Made by a program: the position numbers and the translations under genes
The notes under the pieces: generated by a model
Told to the model about the DNA's origin: nothing
Seen by the model: the letters and a program-made list of their open reading frames with translations, nothing else
The model's database searches: none
Shown: one piece after another, positions 1 to 5,359 of the stretch
Numbering within the stretch: the stretch's first letter is position 1
How the letters are laid out: every line of letters starts with the position of its first letter
DNA from: Chloroflexota bacterium
GTDB lineage: Bacteria > Chloroflexota > Limnocylindria > Limnocylindrales > CSP1-4
Assembly (NCBI GenBank): GCA_029858845.1
Contig: JAOUEG010000088.1
Location: 1-7,055 of the forward strand
Length of the DNA stretch: 7,055 nt
Direction: 5' to 3'

Positions 1-144
1 GAACCGGAGCCGGTCGTCGTCGAGGACATCGGCCGCGGACGGCATCCCGTGCGCGGCGGGGATGAGCCGATCGGCGATCGCAGCGAGGGTGGCGCGTTCG
101 TCTGCACCCAGGCCCCCGTACGGGTCCCCGGCCACGGCGCTCAC
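1..144 (-). CDS. Gluconate 2-dehydrogenase subunit 3-like small subunit (partial, N-terminal 48 residues)
   Basis: This is the start of a small-subunit gene that leaves the window at its left edge; only 48 residues are visible. The GTG start at 144-142 overlaps the TGA of the GMC oxidoreductase in a GTGA junction, so the two genes are probably translationally coupled. A second in-frame GTG lies at 135-133. The visible part contains DERATLAAIADRLIPA followed by HGMPSAADV. This is the typical opening of the gluconate 2-dehydrogenase subunit 3 family, the partner of FAD-dependent GMC sugar dehydrogenases. The family's small subunit stabilises the flavin subunit and in several characterised enzymes carries the twin-arginine export signal. 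No such signal is visible here: the N-terminus has no RR motif and no hydrophobic stretch before the conserved region. The family call rests on the short motif and on the gene order. Confidence 0.8.
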   Translation of the reverse strand, partial: MSAVAGDPYGGLGADERATLAAIADRLIPAAHGMPSAADVLDDDRLRF

Positions 145-1754
145 GCCGGCACCTGCTGCTGAGCGCGCGTCTCGACGATGCGGTCGGCCGCTCGCAGGGC
201 GATCGCGACGATCGTCGACGTCGGGTTCACGCCGGACGATGTGACGAAGCACGAGCCGTCCACGACGTACAGGTTCGGGACGTCGTGGGTGCGGTTCCAG
301 CGGTCGAGCACGGACGTCCTGGGATCGTCGCCCATCCGGGCGGTGCCGAGCAGGTGCCAGCCCGAATAGCGCATCAGCCGGTCAACCTCGATCTTGTAGG
401 CACCCGCGGCATCCATCGATTCCTTCGCCCGCTCGATGTGGAAGTCGAGCATCCGGCGGGCGTTGTCCGCCATCGAGTAGTGGACCTCGGGCGCGGGGAT
501 GCCGGACGAGTCGGTCACCGTCGACGAAAGCGTGATGTGGTTGGCCTCGTCGGGCAGGTCCTCGGCGAACAGACCCCAGTTGGCGCCGTGTCCGAGATGC
601 GTCCGGACATGGGTATGGTGGTCGGGACCCCAGATCTGCTCGCCGGCTCGGCTGGGGAGCGCCGTGTTGATCGGCCCGCCGGTCGGCGCCAGGCCCCATC
701 GGGCGCCCCGGACGAAACCGCGCCGCTCGTCCGTCTCGTAGAACTCGAGCGATTCGATGAGGTCCCCGAATTGGCCCTGCCAGCTCTGGAGCGGCTCGTC
801 GAACAGGCCCGCGACGTTGGCGAACGGGTGCATCATCAGCCGCTTCCCGACGAGCCCGGAGGAGTTGGCCAGCCCGTCCGGATGGGCCGAGCTCGCGGAG
901 AGCAGGAGCAGACGCGACGTGCCGATCGCGTTGGCCGCGAGGATGACCACGCGCGCCGGTTCGAAATGCTCGCGACCGTCCGCGTCGATCCAGGTCGCGC
1001 CGGTCGCGAGGCCTCGCGCGTCGGTCTCGATGCGACGAACGCGGGCACCGGTCACGAGCCGGGCGCCCTGGGCGATCGCCTTCGGCCAGTGGGTCAGGTC
1101 GGCCGACGCCTTGGCCCCCTCGTTGCAGCCGGATTGGCAGGTGCTGCGCTGGACGCACGGCCGCCGGCCGTCGTACGGGACCGAGTTGATGGAGTTGAAC
1201 TCCGGCCACCAGTGCCAGCCGAGCTTGGTGTGGGCGCGCGCCAGCTTCAGCCCGGCCGATCCGATGGGCAGGGGCGGCATCGGCGCGTCCTCGGTGTCGG
1301 GCGGGTAGGCCGGATCGCCGGGCAGACCGGACACGCCGAAATCGCGATCGGTGCGATAGAAGTACGGCAGCAGCTCGAAGTAGTCGATCGGCCAGTCGTC
1401 GGCGATGCCGTCGAGCGAGCGCACCCGGAAGTCGGACGGGAGGGCCCGCGGCCAGGCGCCGGCGAAGATGATCGTCGAGCCGCCGACCGCGCTGTACATG
1501 AGCGGCGAGACCGGCGTGTCGTCTTCGACGATCGGGTAGTCCTGTGCGAGTCCGCGGATGTTCGGACTGGTCGCCCAGTCCTTGCGCGCCTTCAGCTCCC
1601 AGTCGAGCTTGTTGCCGGGATAGTCCTCCCGATCGAGCCACTCGCCCTGCTCGAGGCAGACCACCGAGAAGCCTGCCTCGGCGAGCCGCTTGGCCACGAC
1701 ACCTCCGGACGGGCCGGCGCCGACGATCAGGACGTCCGCGGGTTCGATGGCCAT
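141..1754 (-). CDS. FAD-dependent GMC oxidoreductase, large subunit with probable 3Fe-4S site
   Basis: The product is 537 residues, the usual size for the GMC family. The Rossmann FAD site VGAGPSGG lies at residues 11-18, with the ribose-binding Glu at E35 (CLEQG). A second FAD-contact segment, SAVGGSTIIFAG, is at 88-99. The C-terminal catalytic region has H467 in WHLLGTARMG and N510 in GVNPTSTI, the His/Asn pair of the family. Cysteines C200, C206 and C210 are spaced C-x5-C-x3-C, the spacing reported for the 3Fe-4S cluster of Burkholderia FAD-glucose dehydrogenase. This places it with dehydrogenases of the glucose, gluconate, fructose and glucoside-3 type, which pass electrons to a cytochrome or other carrier, rather than with oxidases. 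The start at 1754 is chosen because GAAGGGAG ends six bases upstream; the longer reading from 1805 adds a basic, unconserved tail. No signal peptide is seen. The small-subunit gene overlaps its stop. The substrate is unknown. Confidence 0.93.
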   Translation of the reverse strand: MAIEPADVLIVGAGPSGGVVAKRLAEAGFSVVCLEQGEWLDREDYPGNKLDWELKARKDWATSPNIRGLAQDYPIVEDDTPVSPLMYSAVGGSTIIFAGAWPRALPSDFRVRSLDGIADDWPIDYFELLPYFYRTDRDFGVSGLPGDPAYPPDTEDAPMPPLPIGSAGLKLARAHTKLGWHWWPEFNSINSVPYDGRRPCVQRSTCQSGCNEGAKASADLTHWPKAIAQGARLVTGARVRRIETDARGLATGATWIDADGREHFEPARVVILAANAIGTSRLLLLSASSAHPDGLANSSGLVGKRLMMHPFANVAGLFDEPLQSWQGQFGDLIESLEFYETDERRGFVRGARWGLAPTGGPINTALPSRAGEQIWGPDHHTHVRTHLGHGANWGLFAEDLPDEANHITLSSTVTDSSGIPAPEVHYSMADNARRMLDFHIERAKESMDAAGAYKIEVDRLMRYSGWHLLGTARMGDDPRTSVLDRWNRTHDVPNLYVVDGSCFVTSSGVNPTSTIVAIALRAADRIVETRAQQQVPA

Positions 1755-1760
1755 GGCTGA

Positions 1761-1768
1761 CTCCCTTC
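1761..1768 (-). promoter_or_regulatory. Ribosome binding site of the GMC oxidoreductase gene
   Basis: On the minus strand the sequence is GAAGGGAG, six bases before the ATG at 1754-1752. It decides the start against the upstream in-frame ATG at 1805, which would put this site inside the coding region. The SDR gene uses the same octamer. Confidence 0.75.
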
Positions 1769-1845
1769 GAAGGCGGACCAGGCGACGGGACCGGTGCGAC
1801 GGCACGGCTGCCGATCGACGTCTGGCCGGGGCTCATAGCAAAGCT

Positions 1846-1876
1846 TATCTATCCAGGCGGCGATGGTCCACTGCAA
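1846..1876 (-). promoter_or_regulatory. Weak candidate promoter for the GMC oxidoreductase operon
   Basis: The 157-base gap between the aldolase-family stop and the GMC start contains the only AT-rich patch in this part of the window. On the minus strand TTGCAG (1876-1871) is followed after 19 bases by TAGATA (1851-1846). The spacing is long and the -10 matches the consensus at only three positions, so this is a weak call. The GMC gene could instead be read from the promoter upstream of the aldolase gene. No convincing terminator with a T-run is visible in the gap. Confidence 0.22.
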
Positions 1877-1911
1877 CGGCGCCAGCAGGCCGGGACCGGA
1901 GGTTCGGCCGG

Positions 1912-2853
1912 TCAGGAACGGCTGGCGGCGCCCGCCGTCGCATCGGACAGGAGGCCGACCTCGACCAGGACGTCGGCCAGCTGGGCTCGCTCCGCGTCGC
2001 GGAGCGGCATCAGGGGCCGGCGTACGTGCGCCGACTCCAGGACGCCCAGGATCCGGAGGCACTCCTTGAGGCGGACCCGGTAGTCGCCCACCGGCGCGGC
2101 GAACACGACATCGGCCAGGCGCTGGACGCGCCGGCCGAGAGCCTTCGCATCCTCGATCCGGCCGTCATCCCAGGCCTCGATCATGTCGACCTGCTCGCGG
2201 GTCATCACCGCTCCGAAGCCGATGAGCGCCCCGGTGGCGCCGAGCATGAATGACTCGAGGATGAAGTTGTCGTTGCCGGTCAGCATGGTGATCGGACGCG
2301 GCAGGTCGGCGATGAGGCGCGCGGTGTCGACGAAGCGCCGAGCGTCGAACGACGCTTCCTTGATCGCGACCACACCCTCGACCGAGGCCATCGCCCGGAG
2401 CGTGTCGGGCTCGTAGTTCAGGCCGGCCAGGGCAGGCTGGAGCTGGAACAGGATCAACGGCAGGCCGACCTGGGCGATCGCCTCGTGGTAGCTGACCGGG
2501 ACGCGCACGTCGAGCGGCTCGCTGAGGTAGGCGGGGATCGGGAAGACGAGCAGGGCGTCGGCACCGACCGCCTTGAAATCCCTGGCCTGGCGCACGGCCG
2601 CCTCGGTGGATGGGCCGGCAAGGCCGGCCACGATCGGGAGGTCGGTCACCTCCCGAACGACCTGCAGGACGCGCACCTTCTCTTCGTGGGTCAGGTGCGG
2701 GCCCTCGCCGGTGTCGACGTTGATCGCCAGCGCGACGGGACCCTGGCCCGCGACCCACGCGATGTACGAGCGAAGGGCCGGTTCGTCGATCCGACCGTCC
2801 GCGTCCATCGGGAGGACGGTCGCGGGGATGAGGCCATCGAGATTCAGGGTCAT
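1912..2853 (-). CDS. DapA/N-acetylneuraminate lyase family protein (class I aldolase fold), reaction unknown
   Basis: The product is 313 residues, close to the roughly 290-310 of the family, and it aligns from end to end. The Schiff-base lysine is K165 in VVAIKEAS. The loop DTGEGPHLTHEE at 47-58 corresponds to the TTGE...LT..E loop of the pyruvate-binding site, and LTGNDN at 191-196 matches the LSGDD region. Several residues that define dihydrodipicolinate synthase are changed: the first Thr of the TTGE motif is D47, the general catalytic Tyr of ILYNVP is F136 (LILFQLQP), and the Arg of the SRTG motif is absent. It is therefore unlikely to be the lysine-pathway DapA; a sugar-acid or hydroxy-oxo-acid aldolase or dehydratase is more likely. 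The ATG at 2853 is preceded by GGAG at five bases. It lies between alr (130-base gap) and the GMC gene (157-base gap), all on one strand. Confidence 0.88.
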   Translation of the reverse strand: MTLNLDGLIPATVLPMDADGRIDEPALRSYIAWVAGQGPVALAINVDTGEGPHLTHEEKVRVLQVVREVTDLPIVAGLAGPSTEAAVRQARDFKAVGADALLVFPIPAYLSEPLDVRVPVSYHEAIAQVGLPLILFQLQPALAGLNYEPDTLRAMASVEGVVAIKEASFDARRFVDTARLIADLPRPITMLTGNDNFILESFMLGATGALIGFGAVMTREQVDMIEAWDDGRIEDAKALGRRVQRLADVVFAAPVGDYRVRLKECLRILGVLESAHVRRPLMPLRDAERAQLADVLVEVGLLSDATAGAASRS

Positions 2854-2918
2854 GGTCGCTCCAGGTCGCGGGGCGCGGGGCGGTGGGTCGCCTCCATCTG
2901 CCGGTGGGTCGCGTTCAT
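2850..2918 (-). CDS. Possible 22-residue leader ORF upstream of the aldolase-family gene
   Basis: An ATG at 2918-2916 opens a frame of 22 codons whose TGA (2852-2850) overlaps the ATG of the aldolase-family gene in an ATGA junction. Two 21-base repeats at its start encode MNATHRQ and then MEATHRP, so the DNA repeat is also a seven-codon peptide repeat. The ribosome binding site is weak (GGA eight bases before the ATG). No known leader peptide is recognised. It may be chance: the DNA repeat could be an operator, and a -10-like TAAGAT overlaps the proposed start codon, so a promoter there would exclude translation of the full frame. Confidence 0.2.
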   Translation of the reverse strand: MNATHRQMEATHRPAPRDLERP

Positions 2919-2922
2919 CTTA
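2881..2922. repeat. Two 21-base direct repeats in the leader of the aldolase-family gene
   Basis: CGGTGGGTCGC occurs at 2881-2891 and again at 2902-2912, exactly 21 bases apart. The similarity extends to about 17 of 21 positions over the full unit, with CATCT shared near the end of each. A period of 21 bases is two helical turns, so both copies face the same side of the DNA, as is usual for tandem operator sites. It is also seven codons, which allows the alternative reading as part of a leader ORF. The repeats lie 28 to 69 bases upstream of the aldolase-family ATG. Confidence 0.6.
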
Positions 2923-2983
2923 GGATCCATCCGCCGACGTCCGCAGCACGCCGCGCAGTAGGCGGAGGACGCTGCGCCCCATG

Positions 2984-4219
2984 TCATGCCCCGACCGAGT
3001 CCACGCGGTCGGCCTGGCGCGAGACGCCGACCACCTCGCCGAGGTCGAGATAGACGCGGGGCAACCTCGCCCCGAACGAGGTGAAGACCTCATTCGGGAT
3101 CGATCGCCGCAGGCGCGCGAGCTCGTCCGGAGTGATCCGGTCGTCACCCTGGCTGCCGAGGAGGACGAACGGCTCGTCCATCGTCACCTCGCCTTCGGTC
3201 GCGGCATCCGTCACGTCCACGCCGACCGAATCCATCGAGACGCGCCCGACAAGCGGGACCCGGCGACCGCGAAGCAGGGCGAACGCGCCGGGCCAGTAGG
3301 CTCGGGTCCAGCCGTCCGCATATCCGATCGGCAGCGTGGCGATGACGGAGGGGCGGACGGCCGTCCACTCCCCGCCGTAGCCGACACTCCCACCGGCCTC
3401 GATGGGCTCGAGGCGTACCGGTCGGGCCGTGACCGTCATCGCCGGTCTCAGGTCCGCCGCCAGGGGGGCGAGGGTCGGGGTGGGCCGGACGCCAAGGCCG
3501 AGTTCGCCGTAGAACGCGAGTCCCACGCGAGCCATGTCGTACGCAGGAGCCGTGCCCGCGAAGATCCCCTCCGTCGCGGCCAGGTGGCGGATCGGGATCG
3601 GTCGCCCACCGGCCGCGACACCCGCCAACGCCGACTCGAAGCTCCGGACCTGATCGCCGGAACGTGCCGCGTCAGATCCGTCGGCCAGGTGCGACCAGAC
3701 CCCGACGATCCGCGTGGCAGGCGTCTCGTCGATCATCCGGATGACCTCGGCGAGCGCCTCCGGCCGCACGCCGCCGCGGTTCATGCCGCTGTCCACCTCG
3801 ACGTGCAGCGCGAGTACGCCCGCGGTCGGCCGAGGATCCAGGGCTGCCCAGGCGCCCAGGATGCGTCGAGCGGAGGCGAGGCCGGAGACACTCGTCTCGA
3901 GCCCGGCCGCCACGGCCTCACCCACCGCCTCCGGTGCGACCGGATAGACGACGAGCACCGGAGCATCGATGCCGGCGGCGCGCAGCGTCAGCCCCTCATC
4001 GAGCGTCGCCACGACGAGCTGGTCCGCGCCGCCGGCTACCGCGGCCCGAGCCGCCATCTCCAGGCCGTGGCCGTACCCATTGGCCTTGACCAGGAGCCCG
4101 AGTCGACTCGCGGCAGGGATCGCCCGCCGGATGACCGCGGCGTTCGAGCGGAGGGCGGTGAGGTCGATCTCGAGGCGGGCCGGATGACCGATCGACGCGA
4201 GGCGATGGGAGGTCGTCAT
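2984..4219 (-). CDS. alr: Alanine racemase
   Basis: This PLP-dependent enzyme interconverts L- and D-alanine in the cytoplasm, supplying D-Ala for peptidoglycan. The product is 411 residues, slightly longer than the usual 360-390. The PLP lysine is K45 in LLVKANGYGHG; Gly replaces the more common Ala of KANAYGHG. The catalytic Tyr of the opposite face is Y281 in GSVGYGGEW. R231 in YDMARVGLAFYG matches the Arg that pairs with the PLP ring nitrogen, and RVSMDS at 326-331 is the usual GR.SMD segment. The C-terminal beta domain ends with the family's LPRVY (386-390). The start at 4219 is chosen because homology begins soon after it and GAAGG lies about ten bases upstream; the frame stays open to 4444, but that extension is low-complexity Pro/Arg/Gly and contains the promoter. 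It is the first gene of the leftward group and has its own promoter. A related amino-acid racemase of the same fold cannot be excluded. Confidence 0.93.
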   Translation of the reverse strand: MTTSHRLASIGHPARLEIDLTALRSNAAVIRRAIPAASRLGLLVKANGYGHGLEMAARAAVAGGADQLVVATLDEGLTLRAAGIDAPVLVVYPVAPEAVGEAVAAGLETSVSGLASARRILGAWAALDPRPTAGVLALHVEVDSGMNRGGVRPEALAEVIRMIDETPATRIVGVWSHLADGSDAARSGDQVRSFESALAGVAAGGRPIPIRHLAATEGIFAGTAPAYDMARVGLAFYGELGLGVRPTPTLAPLAADLRPAMTVTARPVRLEPIEAGGSVGYGGEWTAVRPSVIATLPIGYADGWTRAYWPGAFALLRGRRVPLVGRVSMDSVGVDVTDAATEGEVTMDEPFVLLGSQGDDRITPDELARLRRSIPNEVFTSFGARLPRVYLDLGEVVGVSRQADRVDSVGA

Positions 4220-4329
4220 TCGGATGCCGCCTTCGCTGGGGACCCGGGGCCGTGCTGGTTCGACGCCGGCGCGGGCCGTGGGTCGCTGGCCGCGGGACCG
4301 GGGACACGGCGCCATCGGAGAGCGGCCCG

Positions 4330-4359
4330 AGGATAGGGCCCGCCTGCTGGGGCCGTCAA
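4330..4359 (-). promoter_or_regulatory. Sigma-70-like promoter for alr
   Basis: On the minus strand TTGACG (4359-4354, five of six consensus bases) is followed after 18 bases by TATCCT (4335-4330, four of six). Transcription would start near 4323, giving a leader of about 104 bases before the alr ATG. The match stands out against a background of nearly pure G/C. Confidence 0.6.
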
Positions 4360-4381
4360 CGCGGGTGAACCCGGCGACGGG

Positions 4382-4437
4382 CCCGGTCCATCCCGGCCCG
4401 GCTGTCGCGACTCGCGCCCCCGGTCCATCCCGGCCCG
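4382..4437. repeat. Perfect 19-base direct repeat between the divergent promoters
   Basis: CCCGGTCCATCCCGGCCCG occurs at 4382-4400 and again, without a mismatch, at 4419-4437. The copies start 37 bases apart. They lie about 23 bases upstream of the alr -35 and about 44 bases upstream of the SDR -35. The position suggests binding sites for a regulator of one or both promoters. The C/G-rich composition leaves room for a chance duplication. Confidence 0.65.
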
Positions 4438-4480
4438 CGCCCACGCCTCGGTCCCCCGTGCCCTGAGCGTTCGCATCGCG

Positions 4481-4509
4481 TTGACTCTCGCCGGACCCTC
4501 GTCTATTCT
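4481..4509 (+). promoter_or_regulatory. Sigma-70-like promoter for the SDR-hydrolase operon
   Basis: TTGACT (4481-4486, five of six consensus bases) is separated by the ideal 17 bases from TATTCT (4504-4509, four of six). Transcription would start near 4516, about 40 bases before the SDR ATG at 4557. This is the strongest promoter match in the window. Confidence 0.7.
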
Positions 4510-4519
4510 CGATAATCGA
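4509..4519. promoter_or_regulatory. Palindrome at the SDR operon transcription start (candidate operator)
   Basis: TCGATAATCGA is a palindrome with five-base arms around a central A. It starts at the last base of the -10 and covers the expected transcription start, the classical position for a repressor operator. The arms are short and no regulator gene lies in the window, so the binding protein is unknown. Confidence 0.4.
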
Positions 4520-4544
4520 TCAAACGCGCGGCACGATGGCGCTC

Positions 4545-4552
4545 GAAGGGAG
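4545..4552 (+). promoter_or_regulatory. Ribosome binding site that decides the SDR start
   Basis: GAAGGGAG lies four bases before the ATG at 4557. The in-frame ATG at 4536 has no purine-rich sequence upstream and is only about 20 bases from the predicted transcription start, so the second ATG is preferred. Confidence 0.75.
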
Positions 4553-4556
4553 CACG

Positions 4557-5342
4557 ATGGGACAGCTCGACATCTTCAGTCTCGATGGCCGGGTGGTCCT
4601 GGTCTCGGGCGGCGGGGGCGCGATCGGGTCGGCCATCGCGGAGGCGATGGCCGGCGTCGGCGCCCGAGTCGCCGTGGCAGGACGGACCCTCGAGCCGTGT
4701 CAGGCCACCGCTGAGCGAATCAACGCGGCGGGCTCGGAGGGACTGGCGTTGGCCGGCGACATGACGAGCGAGGCGGACGCCGATCGGGTCGTGGCCGAGA
4801 CCATCGCACGCTTCGGCGCCGTCGACATCGTGGTCAACGCGATCGGCGGCGGGGCGGGCAAGGCATTACATCCCGCGGAGGCGTACCCGCGCTCCGACTG
4901 GGACTGGATCATGGAGCTGAATGTTCGGAGTACGGTGCTCCCGACCCAGGCCGCGATCCGCGCCATGATCGAGCGCGGAGCAGGTGGGGCGGTCCTCAAC
5001 CTCTCGTCGGTCCGCGCCAACCTGGGGATCAACGCCGGCTACTCCGCGTATGTCGCCGCCAAGGGTGCCATCAGTGCGCTGACTCGTCAGTGGGCCACCG
5101 AATGGGCGCGCCATGGCATCCGCGTCAACGCGATCATGCCCACCTTCGTCGACACGCCCCAGGTCGCGACGTTGCTCGCAGACCCGGCGTTCAAGGCCGG
5201 GATCGTGAACCGCATCCCGCTGGCGCGGGTCGGTGAGACGAACGACCTGGTCGGCCCGGCCATCTTCCTGTGCTCCGATGCCGCGTCGTTCGTCACCGGT
5301 CAGATCCTCGGGATCGACGGCGGACTGACGGCGACCCAGTAG
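4557..5342 (+). CDS. Short-chain dehydrogenase/reductase (SDR), sugar-acid type
   Basis: The product is 261 residues, the normal size for a classical SDR. The cofactor-binding motif SGGGGAIG lies at 18-25, a variant of TGxxxGIG. VNAIGGG at 93-99 takes the place of NNAG. The catalytic set is N122 (ELNVRS), S151 (NLSSVRA), Y165 and K169 (YVAAK). The C-terminus ends with FVTGQILGIDGG, as expected. A neutral residue after the second strand (AGRT at 41-44) leaves room for the NADP phosphate, but the cofactor cannot be settled by eye. The opening DIFSLDGRVVLVSGGGGAIG and the NAIGGG segment recall SDRs acting on gluconate or mannonate-type sugar acids, but this is a weak indication. The start at 4557 gives the better ribosome binding site than 4536. 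It is the first gene of a two-gene operon with the metallo-beta-lactamase-fold gene 17 bases downstream. Confidence 0.93.
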   Translation: MGQLDIFSLDGRVVLVSGGGGAIGSAIAEAMAGVGARVAVAGRTLEPCQATAERINAAGSEGLALAGDMTSEADADRVVAETIARFGAVDIVVNAIGGGAGKALHPAEAYPRSDWDWIMELNVRSTVLPTQAAIRAMIERGAGGAVLNLSSVRANLGINAGYSAYVAAKGAISALTRQWATEWARHGIRVNAIMPTFVDTPQVATLLADPAFKAGIVNRIPLARVGETNDLVGPAIFLCSDAASFVTGQILGIDGGLTATQ

Positions 5343-5359
5343 ACCCAGGAGACTTCGCC

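Larger units (their letters stand above)
4220..4556. other. Divergent control region between alr and the SDR operon
   Basis: These 337 bases separate two start codons that point away from each other. The region holds a leftward promoter (4330-4359), a perfect 19-base direct repeat (4382-4437), a rightward promoter (4481-4509), an 11-base palindrome (4509-4519) and the SDR ribosome binding site (4545-4552). Reading frames crossing it are low-complexity and unconserved in appearance. The predicted alr leader of about 100 bases (4220-4323) shows no T-box or riboswitch motif that I recognise. Confidence 0.7.

Noticed and set aside
285..1760. Long plus-strand open frame of 491 codons opposite the GMC oxidoreductase
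   Set aside because: It mirrors the minus-strand gene, which has clear FAD and catalytic motifs. Its translation is Arg/Gly/Val-rich with no recognisable domain, as expected for the antisense of high-GC coding DNA.
382..1836. Second minus-strand frame of 484 codons overlapping the GMC gene
   Set aside because: It is a shifted reading of the same DNA, Arg/Gly/Ala-rich with no domain, while the other frame encodes an intact enzyme.
1912..4219. A dapA-alr cell-wall precursor cassette
   Set aside because: The DapA-family protein lacks the Tyr and Arg expected for lysine-pathway DapA, so the apparent pairing is probably misleading.
4254..4270. tRNA-like T-arm (GCTGG-TTCGACG-CCGGC)
   Set aside because: No matching acceptor, D-arm or anticodon stem can be found upstream, and the last loop base does not fit the T-loop consensus.
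2981..4336. Long plus-strand open frame of 451 codons opposite alr
   Set aside because: It is the antisense shadow of a complete alanine racemase gene, of low complexity and without motifs.
4220..4444. N-terminal extension of alr to 4444
   Set aside because: The extension is Pro/Arg/Gly low-complexity, spans the alr promoter and has no homology-like content; the ATG at 4219 fits the family's N-terminus.
5270..5359. Upstream extension of the MBL-fold gene into the SDR gene
   Set aside because: The frame overlaps the conserved SDR C-terminus and encodes an Arg-rich unconserved stretch; AGGAG precedes the ATG at 5360.
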